Made by a program: the position numbers and the translations under genes. From Talaromyces rugulosus (lineage: Eukaryota > Ascomycota > Eurotiomycetes > Eurotiales > Trichocomaceae), in the NCBI RefSeq assembly GCF_013368755.1, contig NC_049565.1:1736001-1800000 (forward strand): a DNA stretch of 64,000 nucleotides, read 5' to 3'. Below the pieces are notes generated by a model. That model worked only from the letters and a program-made list of their open reading frames with translations, did not search any database and had not been told where the DNA came from. Positions 43,991-56,300 of the stretch are shown here, piece by piece (position 1 is the first letter of the stretch; each line of letters begins with the position of its first letter).

Positions 43991-45783
43991 CTAGCCAGTG
44001 GCATATGGACTGGCTCTCCGCAGCTTCTCACCAAACTTCCAAAGGAGGAAGGGCGCCGGAATCCCTATTCCTATCGCGATAAATGCCAGCAGACTATTAC
44101 CCCATCCGTAGTCGAGGGCATCATACATGTACGGGGCAAACAGAGGGAATCCGAACGCAGCTAGAGAGCGTAAAACTGATACTGCAGCCATCGCGCTGGC
44201 TGCATATTTTGTATATGCATCCACGGTGTAGGTCTGCATGCACTGAAAGGTTATAATATTCCCCACGGCAAATAGACAAGTGCCGATGTTAGGGGCTATC
44301 CAGTGTTGATGGGTCTGGGCTGTCCATCCGTAAATGAAGAGACCAGCTGGAACGACAATGGCGGTGACGGCGAGCAAGGGTACTCGGAATTCAGGCTTTC
44401 CTATATCGTTATTTCGGGCCTTGAAATGGCGATAGAAGCAGTCGTTTAGAAAAGCGCAGAGGTAGGCGCCCAGAAAAGATCCCAAGCCAAGAGAGATATA
44501 ATTTAACCCCCCAATTCCCGTGGACTCGCCGTAATAATTGGGATCGGTCCACAGGCTAGGGAAAGTTGATAGCATGAGGTACATGAGCCCATAAATATAA
44601 GCCATGTATAGGGCAAGAACTTGGATAATAGGTTGCGTGAAAAGAAGACGAAAGGGTCTCACGAGCGACATTTGAAAAGACTGGGATAGAGTCTTATTCT
44701 GTCGTTCCTCTTCGGTCTGGTACGAGTGATCGCCAGAATTTTTGCGAAGCCTTTTCGCCCGCACCTTGAGGATCCGGGGGGCGTAAGTTTCATGGAGAAG
44801 GAATAGCCCTGCAATTTGAATGACGCCGGTTGCGATTGAGGTGGCATAAAACACCCATCGCCAAGTGGTATTCTCAGAAATGAAGCCACCAACAATTGGG
44901 CCGATAGCTGGGCCAAGAAGGGGTGCCAGGCTGAAGACAGCCATTGCCTTGCCGCGTTCTTCAGCGGTAAAGCAATCTCCGAGGACTCCTCCACCAACCT
45001 ACGTGGAGGGTTAGATAAAATTAATGTGTAAAAAAAAATAGATTTTGCGATATCCAACTTACAGCTAACGGAACACTACCACCCAGCCCTGAAAGGAATC
45101 GGAAAGCAATTATTTGCCCTTTGGACTGTGAGAAGCCACAGCCAATGTTGAAGGCCAGGTAGAACAAATTTGCAAGTTGCAAGACAATAGCCCTGCCATA
45201 TGTTTCGGAAAGCGGCCCAAGGAAAAGCGGACCGATGGCATAGGCTAGGATGAAGATAGACAAGGTGAGTTCAAGAAGAACTTCAGATTTGATATTGAAG
45301 TCATCTCCAATGTATGTCAGGGCGGGCGCTACCATCGTCGAAGACACGGGAGAGATGAAAGTGTACAATGAGACAATGAGCATAACGGACCATTTCCTAC
45401 TGCTGGGCCAGTTTTTGGGTTTTTCCGGGTCATTGGGACCATCCCATGTTACCTGTGCAATTGGTTAGTTTCTCCGGCTGTCACCACCGTAAACAATGGA
45501 AAAGGTAGCATAGATATACCAATTTGGAATCTTGCTGGGGTGTATTAGAACCAGCCGCTCCCAACTTTTCCAGTGGTTGTTGACTTTCCAAGTCCACGTC
45601 TTGTTCCTTGGCGATATCTCCTATGCCTTCACGTATAGGCCCATCTTGTTTCACATCTTTACTGTCGAGAGATGAGTCTCCTTTTTCAGGGTAGTGAGAA
45701 TCACCGCTGTGAGATATAGATTGGTCATCTAAGTATCGTGATCTATAGGGTCTAGGTGCTTTTGATTCATTGTCTTTGGCCAT
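43991..45783 (-). CDS. MFS transporter, DHA1 (12-TMS) drug/polyamine type
   Basis: Predicted 553-residue transporter in three exons (45520-45783, 45063-45452, 43991-44998) with 67- and 64-bp introns. A 90-residue acidic cytosolic tail precedes VTWDGPNDPEKPKNWPSSRKW, the signature entry to the first helix of fungal DHA1 carriers. GPLSETYGRAIVLQ is motif A. RFLSGLGGSVPLAVGGGVLGD and LAPLLGPAIGPIVGGFISE form the motif B/C region. Members export azoles, polyamines or toxic small molecules across the plasma membrane. The substrate is unknown. No biosynthetic neighbours suggest a specific role here. Confidence 0.9.
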
Positions 45784-46244
45784 GACCAGTGCCTGGTATG
45801 AATATCACGCGACTCCAGGTAGACGGGTGTGGATAGGAAATTGGGAAATACCTAGAAATAAATAAAAGTAAAAACGATAAATGATAATGTCAGTCTGCAC
45901 ACACTTAAAACAAAGACACATGTACAATGTAGGGTTACGTCTTTTATGCTCCCCTTTCGGCGGAGCTAATCATTAACTCCGGCTGTCGGGCAGCTCAGCC
46001 CTAAACGCTGACAGGAATTAGAAGATCCCGAACCCCATATTCTAGCTGGGGTCACTATATACACTTATTTAGGGTCCTTTGTTGTTTCCCATCTCTTAAC
46101 TATTATCATACCCACTCTTTACGCATTTTTATAATAGTTTCCCTTTTCGTATCCTTATCCCTACTTGCAATGAAACTGCCTAGGGCCTTTGACAGTGTTC
46201 AAAAGCAAGCTTATTGAGATCCTCCAGCGTAAGGGGCTAGATAG

Positions 46245-46601
46245 CTAGCAAACCCACCTCCAGCACCCCGCTGGCAGCCTCAGAGGAACGGAGTTAGAAC
46301 TAACACTGAACCGAACCCCGACAGGATTCCCTGTGTTCAGACGCATGTTGCCCACAGATCTACGTTCCTAGGCTTCAGGGCCCGTGGGGGAGATGCCTAT
46401 TATAACGGAGCCAGCCGAGAACAAGCGTTGCTGTGGGGCAATATCTTGACTCCGTCCTATAACTCTGCAACTGCGCAAGCGGAAATCCGCAAGAATCCAC
46501 TATTAGTGGACCAATCGGGAGCACTTCACAAGCCTAGAATAGATAGTACCACTCTTAATGCAATATACGACCAATTTTTGCTAACAACATTGCGGTTATG
46601 A
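46245..46601 (+). pseudogene. Unidentified open frame without a start codon (possible relic)
   Basis: About 118 codons are open without any ATG. The composition is protein-like (for example GGDAYYNGASREQALLWGN, EIRKNPLLVDQSGALHKP). Slightly downstream, another frame reads RNGANIRVGEFRLNVNF. No family was recognised. It may be the remnant of a lost gene or transposon, or just a chance open frame. Confidence 0.25.
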
Positions 46602-47920
46602 AGTACCGAAACAAGAGTCTACCACCTCCATCACTAGCATCACCTTACTGCGTAATGGTGCCAACATTCGGGTGGGCGAGTTTCGTCTCAACGTAAATTT
46701 CAGCTCACGGGCCTATGGGTCTATTTCCATCTCTAGGAGAGTTTTGTGATGAGTAGGCTGGCTAGGGTCTATGATGCTGGATACTGGATATTGTGCTTTA
46801 GCTTTTTTGTAACCAGCCCCTTTGATGTTAGATTTGATAGCTTTACGCACTAGACTTCATTTATGCTCATCTATTCTCTAATAATTCATAGGGCTTCTCT
46901 ATAACACAGGGAAGTGACTCATCAGGGATTTGACTCATCGCCTGGGAATGCTTTATCTTGAAAGAAGGAATCGATAAACCATTCAGGAAAGTTACTTGCC
47001 TTGTATGTAGTATATCATTTGAGGATTTGAAGCATCCCTGAAAGAAAATAACTAGGTTACCCTTCTGCTGCCACGGCACGAGAATTGCGAACATTTTGTC
47101 GTCTTATCTGCTGCCCCAACAGCTTGAAGTTCCTCCCTACCCTCCATCCATATCATTGTGATTCAAAATGCTCACACTCCGTTGAAAGTTCAACCGTGGG
47201 TTTGTGCTCCCATATCGAAAAAAAAAAAAAAACAACGAATCTCTAGATACACCAAAGGGATATCAGACGTTCCTAGTGGCATTGCCCCTTAACTTTAGTT
47301 TGAACCCGGTTCGGATTTCAATTTCTTGGCTTCTTAAACATCGTAAGATTTTTGAACATGGCCATCGCGATCCATCGTGTCAAGCACGAGACCGAGTATC
47401 CGCGCAATATACGTACTTTTGGTGTCAATAACTAGGTGCCCACCCAAAGCGAGAGCGACGGGAGGGTGGATGGATGCCACGGTTAGTACTTGGGTATCAC
47501 ATAAAAGTACATGGCCTATTTATTCTTACAAGCTGAATATGCAAAGACACATAGGTAAACTAGGGTGAAAATTATGAATTGTGAGCGCCATTGGAAATAT
47601 AACGTGTCTTTCCTTTTCATCATAGTGACAGCAAATGGTTAAATGACAGTTTGGATTTTTTTTGGATTTGACAACTACGAAGACACCCCTAAGTCTACAT
47701 AGGGAATCTCATTTGTTAAACCTATGATTTATATTAGTAACCATAAAATCACAAGCCCTTTTAAAACTTGGAAAACACCATTTGCCTAAATGGTTTGAAC
47801 CTGGGGCACTTAATCGACACCGAATGCGGGGAAAAGATGGGGCCGATTCTCCCTGCATTTGTATTGGGTAAAAGGGGAAATCCAGGGACCTGGAGATCCG
47901 ATTGCCCATTTTTTAAGAGC

Positions 47921-48025
47921 GTACTTTGGAAAAGGTTACATTTCTTCCACCTATTAACCGATATAGACATGTCTGGATGAACATCACTTTAGCCTAAACA
48001 TATCTATCCTGTAACATTTGAACTT
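47921..48025. repeat. Direct repeat, copy A (upstream of beta-xylosidase)
   Basis: This 105-bp segment containing CTATTAACC, GGATGAACATCA and CTAAACAT is about 80% identical to 52786-52891 in the same orientation. The two copies flank the beta-xylosidase and acetylesterase genes. Confidence 0.75.
47988..47994 (-). promoter_or_regulatory. Putative XlnR binding site
   Basis: TTTAGCC on the plus strand is GGCTAAA on the minus strand, the described core site of the xylanolytic activator XlnR/Xyr1. It lies about 165 bp before the beta-xylosidase start codon and inside repeat copy A. The equivalent position in copy B is mutated (TTTAGTC). Confidence 0.45.
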
Positions 48026-48080
48026 GGGTGCCTCGGCACTGATTATTGTAATCTTGTAAAATACGACTGAAGACTGCAAG

Positions 48081-48088
48081 CATAAATA
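48081..48088 (+). promoter_or_regulatory. Possible TATA box of the beta-xylosidase gene
   Basis: CATAAATA lies about 70-75 bp upstream of the ATG at 48157, a plausible core promoter position. Confidence 0.35.
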
Positions 48089-48156
48089 GAAGCCCATCTA
48101 ACATTCAATGTTTATAATTGTTAAATCGAGGTTGAACGACAATCCATCATTTCAGG

Positions 48157-50931
48157 ATGCGGTTCATTCTAGCTCTCCCAGTATTATTTTCTCTCGTTGA
48201 AGCAAGCTCAGTTTGCCCATTTGCTACTGGCAACTATGAAGCCTCTGCGTCTCTTCGGGGATGTTATTCCGACCAGGATGTCTCCCGAGCGCTGTCAGGT
48301 CCTGAATTTGTCCTAGGTAAAGAAAACACACCTCAAACATGCGCTGACATTTGTGGAAGTGCTGGGTACAGCTACAGCGGGGTTGAATACACAACGTACA
48401 TATCCCCCCAATAGCTTGCTAGATTTGAATGTTAATATGGCAATATATGTAGCCAATGCTTCTGCGGGGACGCAATTTCGAGTAACTCCTCGCAGATAGA
48501 TTCTAGTTCATGCAACTATGCATGCGGTGGAAATTCCACTGCAAGTTGTGGAGGTAACTATGCGTGCGTCTTAATACAGAATCGCGAGTCATTTTCTCAA
48601 ACTGACTGAAAGAATTCTAGTATCGATATCTATCAAATCAGCAACCCAAATACGACCAGTGGCTATGTATCCGCTTGCAGCATACCGCCACTTTGTTCAC
48701 AGGAAATCTGCAATACCAGTCTGTCTATAGCAGATAGAATTCAGAGTCTAATCTCAAACATGACCATCAACGACAAAGCCGTAAACCTTATCAGCCCAGC
48801 CAGTGGTGTTTCAGGAATTGGCCTATCCGCATACGAATGGTGGAGCGAGGGCCTACATGGTGTCGCTGGTAGTCCAGGCGTCCAGTTTCAAACCCCCAAT
48901 GGCTCCGACTTCAGCTACGCAACAAGCTTCCCTCTTCCAATTTTGATGGGCGCATCGTTTGATGATGATTTGATTCAAAATGTAGCAAGGGTCATTGGAA
49001 AGGAAGCTAGGGCGTTTGCCAATGCTCAAAAGGCCGGCTTTGATTACTGGACTCCAAACATTAATGGTTTCCTTGACCCTCGCTGGGGACGGGGCCTAGA
49101 GACCCCCGGGGAAGATATTTTTCATATTCAGAACTACGTCAAGCAGCTAGTCCCAGCTCTTCAAGGAGTCGATAACAAGGAAGATTTGAGACAGATTATT
49201 GCTACTTGCAAACACTATGCCGTCTACGATGTGGAAACTAACCGAACTGGCCAGAACTATGATGTAACGCAACAGGATCTTGGTGACTATTATCTACCTG
49301 CTTTCAAGACATGTGCCCGCGATGCGTTGGCCACAAGCATCATGTGCTCGTACAACGCTGTCGATGGAGTACCCTCGTGTGCCAGCGAATATCTGCTCCA
49401 AATGGTTCTCCGAGATACATGGGGGTTCACAGCAGCAGACAATTACGTCGTGTCAGACTGTGATGCTGTCAACAATATCTGGGATTCACATGGCTTCACC
49501 ACTGATGTGGATAGTGCTGCCGCCGTGGCTCTTAATGCTGGCACTGATTTGAACTGCAACGGAGCTTATAAAAACTTGGTCGGCTCCGTGGCAGGGAATA
49601 TGACAACTGAAAGCGCCATGGACCAGTCCCTGACCCGTCTTTATCATGCTCTCTTTAAGGTGGGATATTTCGACGGGGCGCCCGATTGGGATGGTTTTTC
49701 TTGGGCCGATGTTAGTACTTCGGACGCCCAAACTCTCGCATATGAAGCTGCAGTGGAGGGTATTACTCTGCTCAAAAATGATGGATTGCTTCCTCTCAGT
49801 GCCGATACCTACTCCTCGGTTGCCTTGATTGGGCCATGGGCCAATGCAACCTCGCAGATGCAGGGTAATTACTACGGAGTTGCTCCATATCTGATCAGTC
49901 CGCTAGAGGCCTTCCAGGCTAGCTTTGACAAGGTCCAGTATGCTGAGGGAACAGCTATATCAGGAACAACTGACGCAGGTTTCTCTGAGGCACTTTCTGC
50001 GGCGCAGTCGTCGGACGCCATATTCTACATGGGTGGTATTGATACAACCGTTGAAGCAGAAGGAATGGATCGTACATCTGTTGAATGGCCAGGAAACCAG
50101 CTAGATTTAATTTCTCAGCTCGGAGCTCTTGGAAAACCTCTTGTCGTTGTACAATTTGGAGGAGGCCAAGTTGATGACACTGTTTTACTACAAAATTCGA
50201 GCGTTAACGCTGTTGTCTGGGCGGGTTATCCAGGTCAAAATGGTGGAAATGCTGTCTGTGATGTCCTGACGGGTAAGAAGGCTGCTGCCGGGAGATTGCC
50301 TGTGACTCAATATCCTGCCGATTATACGAACGAAGCCAACATATTCGACCCTACAATTCGTCCCAATATTACATTTCCAGGCCGAACTTATAGATGGTAC
50401 ACTGGAGAGCCCGTTCTTCCATTTGGCTATGGACTGCACTACACAAATTTCTCCCTTTCCTGGGAAACACAACCACAATCCACTTATTCAATCCAGAACC
50501 TTGTCGATAGTGGTGGAGATGGCTCAGATTACCTCGACCTTGCGCCTTTCGTGAATGTGTCAATCACTATTAAGAACGCCGGTGGCCCGGCCAATGTGGC
50601 CTCTGACTATGTCGGGCTCTTGTTCCTTTCATCATCTAATGCTGGACCGGAGCCTATACCAAACAAGACGCTCGTATCATATTCTCGAGCACACGATATC
50701 CCAGTTGATGAGAGCCAGGTGCTTAGCTTACCGGTAACTCTTGGATCCCTGGCCCGAGCAGATGAGAACGGCGATCTTACTATTTACCCTGGTGACTATG
50801 TATTCTCTCTTGACACTGATGCTGAGTTAAGTGCCGGGTTTCAGCTCACTGGGGATTCTGCGATTGTCGACACAATTCCACGGCAGGCTGCTCAGTACAA
50901 CTATACTGTTCCTGTCTACCCTCAAGCTTGA
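48157..50931 (+). CDS. Secreted GH3 beta-xylosidase with N-terminal WSC domain
   Basis: Predicted 886-residue protein in three exons (48157-48395, 48453-48563, 48621-50931) with two 57-bp introns. A signal peptide (MRFILALPVLFSLVEAS) is followed by a cysteine-rich WSC carbohydrate-binding module, about residues 25-118 (LRGCYSD, TCADICGSAGYSYSGVEY, CFCGDAI, CGGNYA). The GH3 catalytic part starts near residue 120. It includes GLSAYEWWSEGLHGVA and NINGFLDPRWGRGLETPGED, both typical of xylan 1,4-beta-xylosidases of the XlnD type, and the nucleophile Asp396 in VVSDCDAV. A fibronectin III-like domain ends the protein. It should release xylose from xylo-oligosaccharides outside the cell. A WSC module on this enzyme class is unusual and may tether it to plant or fungal glycans. 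An acetylesterase gene follows on the same strand. Confidence 0.92.
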
Positions 50932-51328
50932 TAGCTACTACATGTGTTATTCCATTGTTGTATGTCGTTTTGGCAAATGCTATATCTCAATGCTAACCAT
51001 TTATATCAATCTGCTTCTTCACATGATGTTTACTATGAGCAATTATAATGGATATGAGGCTTCGGCAGGCGCCGCGCCAACTTGTTGATACATTCATGTA
51101 ACTATTCAAATCAACGGATCTCCATATCCCCACTATCCCCTCATTTACAAAGATAGATCCTCCTTCCCCCCACAAACCCGGGCAATGACGAAGACGAGAA
51201 ATAATTTCCCACCAATCAAGACGGTTTTTCTGTGATTCAAAATTGGAAAATTTGTTTATATCAGTACCCCGCGTTCTTCAAATCCTCTTTGCCAATCAAA
51301 ATATCTAGGAGTTGCTGAATCACAAACG
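50932..51328. other. Intergenic between xylosidase and esterase
   Basis: Terminator of the xylosidase and promoter of the esterase gene, both plus strand; nothing else was recognised. Confidence 0.5.
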
Positions 51329-52530
51329 ATGTCAACTGCAATGTTAACCGTTGCCCTCGCAGGCTCTTGTCTTGCACGTACTTCAGCGACCTTCAATTGG
51401 GATTCTACGAAGCATCTGTGAGAATTGCTCTTTTATTAGTTTGACAGGTTAATGTTTATCGTGCCAAAAGGTTGACATATTTCAACGCAGGGTTGCATTT
51501 GGAGACTCATATACATACGTCCAGGGAACGCATGGATACCCAGACTACAGCTTCATTGGAGACTACTTACCTGGACAATTTGCCTTTACACCCGAGGACT
51601 TGCTTTCGAACAAGATTGTCCAGAATTTCTCCGGAACAGCAGAAGGAGGTCCTAATTGGGTTGAATATCTGACCGGATGTGCTCTTGAGGAGGGACTAAC
51701 GAGTCCTGAAACATGCAAACTGCAGCTGTGGGATTTTGCATTCGCTGGTGCGGATATTTCCCAGGAATTGTACGTCCTTTTTTTTACCCCTTTGTATTCA
51801 TGACATGTGTTTGTTGACTAGAATAAATAGCACACCGCTTCATCATAATTTCACGATTCCACTCGTCAATCAAACCAAACAGTTTCTCACTTATGCCCAA
51901 CCTGTCCTGTCTAAGCAGAAATCATTCAACTTAAACCAAGCCTTGATTGCCATTTGGATCGGAATCAACGATATCGGAGACTCGAGCAAATACAACGTGT
52001 CATTTCCCAACTTCTATGAGAAGCTTTGGGATACTGTCTTTACTGAAAGTGTGCAGCCTCTCTATCATGCTGGCTATCACAATTTTCTCTTCGTCAATCT
52101 TCCACCTCTAGATCGCGCTCCGGGAAATGTAAATTCAGTGAGCCCGCTTCCAAACAAGACGATGATAGGTTGGTTCAACGACGAAATAGAACGACATAGC
52201 ACGGCATTCGGCGCAGCTCACCCGGAGGTAAAGTCCATGGTTTTCGATGCGACAACTTTGTTAAATTATGTCCTGGACAATCCCAGCAAATACAATATTC
52301 GTAATACCACCTCCTATTGTTCTGGATATACGGATCCAGATGTTGTGGTCGACCCCGGAAAATACGGCTGTATTCCAATTGAAGAGTATTTCTGGTTTAA
52401 CACAGGCCATATGTGAGTTGTTCTCTTCCAGGGCCTGAGATGTTGGTTGACCGTGTGTAGGACAAGTCATGTCCATAGTATTTTAGCCACGCAGATTGAC
52501 GAGTTCTTGAGAAATCAGTCTGGTTTATAG
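51329..52530 (+). CDS. Secreted GDSL/SGNH acetylesterase, CE16-like
   Basis: Predicted 339-residue esterase in four exons (51329-51417, 51491-51769, 51831-52412, 52461-52530) with 73-, 61- and 48-bp introns. The signal peptide MSTAMLTVALAGSCLARTSA is followed by block I FGDSYTYVQG with catalytic Ser36. WVEYLTGC and FAFAGADISQE form block II, and GINDIGD block III. The last small exon provides TSHVHS with the catalytic His322. This layout fits carbohydrate esterase family 16, which removes acetyl groups from xylo-oligosaccharides and other hemicellulose fragments outside the cell. Beside a beta-xylosidase, deacetylation of xylan oligomers is a sensible role (inference from context). Several Asn-X-Thr sites suggest glycosylation. 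Confidence 0.9.
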
Positions 52531-53346
52531 GGTATAAGACAACGCCCAATGTGGACTGATGGGTTACTATATCAAGTTGTATGAAAAAGGAAACATGAGT
52601 TCGAGAAGCCTTGAGCTTATATTTATACCCCATTCTCAAGCTCAATTGGCACTGAAACGCCAATTATTTAGTTCACCCTTAATTAAAGTCATGAAAGTGA
52701 ACATTGAAGATCGTCACTTATAGGTCATCTTTATAAGAAATTTCCTGCCTAGGCGACTTTCCTCTCAGTATGACAGCATGGAGCCGTGCTCTGGAAGAGA
52801 TTACACTTTCCCCCCTCTATTAACCAATATGGAAATGCCCGGATGAACATCAATTTAGTCTAAACATGTCTACCCTATACCATTTAAACTTTCTTTAGAT
52901 GCCTGACCACCAAAACCTAGAATCTTCACTGCCCTATCGCTCGACGGATATTCGTTAGATGCCATCATTCCCTTGGCTGTCTTGGGCACCAGTCCCTAGA
53001 AGCCGTGCGGCAAAGCCTGTCAGATTTGACTTCTGGAACGCAGAATGTTTTCTGAAGAGGCCTTGAGCCGATCTGTATCTTTCTCTGCCGCTCGACCAAG
53101 TCACCGTCAAATTCCTGCCGCTCCTGCTGTGTCTCGGTACTTTCAGCTCGTTTGTGAAACAACTCAAGCTCATCCTGGCTGCCTTCTTCAGGCGTTGAGT
53201 TCGAGCGGTCGATACCATCGTGCTCTATCACCTGCTGTAGTTTACTTGGTAGTTCATCTAACTCAATGTTTGACTTCCTGTTTCGTGGGGTAGCTCTGCC
53301 TACAATGTTTCCTATACTGCCCGCAAAACTCTTCTCATTTGCGAAT
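52531..53346. other. Intergenic with repeat copy B and possible NLR tail remnant
   Basis: The second repeat copy is here. A minus-strand frame at 52965-53366 is charged and coding-like (NIELDELPSKLQQVIEHDG and so on). It overlaps the stop of the ankyrin gene by a few codons in another frame and could be a frameshifted C-terminal extension of it. Confidence 0.4.
52786..52891. repeat. Direct repeat, copy B (downstream of esterase)
   Basis: 106 bp, about 80% identical to 47921-48025 in the same orientation, differing by scattered substitutions (many of them transitions) and a 1-bp indel. Confidence 0.75.
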
Positions 53347-56300
53347 TTAAATTTCTGTGGCACCATAACGTTGAAGCAATTCTGTTACTTCGCCTTTCTC
53401 CTGTTCCAAATCCTCTTCACTCCTCTTATCCCACGATACTCGCTCTCGATCCTCTGGTGATACATCTGATTGTGAAGCCTGGAGACAAGTGCGGAAAGAT
53501 CCACTCTCCAGCTTTACATTCACTTCTGCTCCAGCTTCAATCAAGGCCTCCACACACTTCTTCCTCCCCAAATAGGCGGCAGCAACTAAAGGAGTGCTGT
53601 ATCTTCCAATCAATGTATGCTGGTTAGCATTAGCACCTGCTGCGAGAAGGTACTTTGTGACTTCGAATACTCCGCCTTCTACAGCAGCTATGAGGGCATT
53701 GCCATAATCGCCAACTTGGAGTGACATATTCACATCTGCCCCTTTCTGCACCAAAAACACGACAGTCTCTAGCTCTCCCATATATGTTGCTGCTGCAAGA
53801 GCACTGCCATGCTCCCCATCCTGTAATATTGTATTCACGTCTGCCCCTTTTTCGACTAAAAAGCTGACAATCTCGGTTTTTCCACTCCATGCCGCCGCTG
53901 CGAGGGCGCTGCTATAATATCCAGTCTGTACCTGCATATTTATGTCCGCCCCTTTCTGCAATAAAAACTCAATAATCTCAAGCTTTTCTCCGTATGCCGC
54001 TACTACAAGGGCACTGCCATATTTCCCACTCTGTAGCGGCATATTCACGTCAGCCCCTTTCTCAATTAAAAAATTAACAATCTCAATTGTCCCGAACACG
54101 ATTTCTGCGTTGTCCCACCAGTCCAACAGAGGGGTATATAGCGAGAAGCGGCACATTGACAAAATAGCAGCACTTTCTGGAGAAATTTCCTCCTCATTAA
54201 TATGATAAAAAGCAGATGTCGATGGTTCGGGCCATTTATCCGAGGCAATCTGGCGATACCATGCCCGATATTGTAGACTGCTTTCATTGGGAGACCCAAG
54301 GAAGTCTTTCAGAAGACGAGTCAATATAGGGTCAGCTCCTTTTCCCTCTTGAGTCTGGACGTGAACTATCCAGTGATGCCCGATATACATTTGAAATGGG
54401 TGCCTTAGATCAAATATCTCAAGCGAACCAAGATCAGGAATCTCGTCCTCTTGTTCGGAAGTGTCCTCATTATCCAAGCTATCGATCTTGCTCCCACTGT
54501 CTATTTCGTTGTATGTCTGGATAAGGAACTTGAGACAGACCTTAGCAATATGACCATGGGCTTGATGAACGCCCCAGTGGTGCTTTTCGAAATACTCCGT
54601 GACCGAGAGATGGGAGAATCTCCAAACCTTCCGCTGGGAGTCAAGAACAAGTAGATTATTGCAAAGATCCAATAAAATATCCTCATCAAGTTCATCAGAC
54701 AAGTGCATATTATCGCCATTTTGGTCTACACGAATTGCGCTCAAAAGTTCGACGCTTTCTCAGGCACACATTACCCACATGAAAGCTCGGTCTGCAATAT
54801 CTTTGCCATGTTCGCTTTCGGCTATTTTGCAGTATATTTCGTCGTATGTATCCTTAAGGTCAATAGGAAGTTTACCAAGCCGAACTTTTAAGTCCTGTCT
54901 TGTCTTGAGTTTGAGAAGCTGCTTTGTCTGTAGATATGCCCACTGGAACCTGCATCTAAATGAGCTACATTGTACGACCGCCCTGGTGGCGGCACTTACA
55001 TTCCATTGCTACGCTTCAGAAGGGTTTGGATAATTTCTTCCTGCAGCGACAGAGATATCTTTTCCCAAAGTGGATGTTTGACCATCTCTGCATTGACGAA
55101 TTTTTCAATGTCATTTTGGTTATCAGTGGCCTGGATTTCGATGTTGGGTCGAGAAAGAAAGCGGGCCCTAATATCGCCGTCGGGCCGACTTGAAATGAAA
55201 ATTTTGAGTGGCCTCTTGGATTCGGACAACAGAAATTCTATCGTGTCGATAAGTCGGCTACGTGAGTCCGGTTCGCATTCATCTAGGGCATCGAGTACAA
55301 GAGTAGTCTTTGGGTATAGATTCACAGACTCTAACAGCTGCTCTTTGCATGTGTTAAAGCTAAGGTCTGATCCGCCCTTTGACCTCACTTCGTGACGGAG
55401 AGCTCGAAGCTCTGAGCGTATATCTCCGGAGTTTCTTGCGGTCGTTGATAGCTGGCGAACATAACTTTGAAGGGCGTAAAGAGGATCTCGGCGTTCACTT
55501 TCATTCCGATTGCAGTAGAAGAACGCGAACGCTTCGTGGTTTGGCGAAAGTTCGAGTCGGCTCTGAACATGGTCGATGACTTTAGAAGTGAGGAAGGTTT
55601 TACCGGCACCAGCTACAGTAGTCAGCCTCCAATTCATATTAATGTGTAATCTGAAGTACTTGGAAAGGACTTGTGAACCAGAGGGAAAACTAACGAGAAC
55701 CCTGAAGCCACAGGATCACAGACGAGCTGGTATCTTCCCATTCACGAAATCTCTTGTTCTGCAGCAACCACTCGCAAGTGTCGGATGTTCGAGCCTCCTT
55801 GACCGTGTCATGGTGCTTTTTATAGGGTATTGGTGAGATCCATTCCAAGATCTCGAGCTGCTCCTTTTCGTTGACTTTTTCCAGAAGAGTGCAAACCCTC
55901 TCGTCGAGTCGAGTTAGAAAACAGCTAATAATAATGTTTCTAATAATAAGATTATAACTACAAAAATCAATATGATTTTTTTATTTTAAATGGAGCGTTA
56001 AGCTGTTGCAGCAACTTCATTAACTCGGCATCGGTAGCAGCGCTCCGTCCACTCTCGCACACCTGAACTTCGTGGCTAAGTTTGGTCTCCAGCTGGACCA
56101 ATTTTGAGAAGATGTCTGCGGTGTCTCCCGGGTGTAGAATTGAACGCACAGTTCGCTCTGCGGTATTCTTCGTGAATAGCTTTGATGAATTAGCAAGCAA
56201 CTCCATGCACGCGCCGTACAGTTCCACCAAAACAGACTGGAGGTTTTCGAAGGCTAGCTTCGGCGTATTCTCCGATGTATAGACAAGTTCATATACCTGC

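Larger units (their letters stand above)
45784..48156. other. Long intergenic region with a possible gene relic and one repeat copy
   Basis: About 2.4 kb between the divergent MFS and beta-xylosidase genes. An open, start-less plus-strand frame occupies 46245-46601, listed separately. One copy of a 105-bp repeat is at 47921-48025. A poly-A tract is at 47219-47232. The promoter of the xylosidase is at the right end. Confidence 0.5.
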
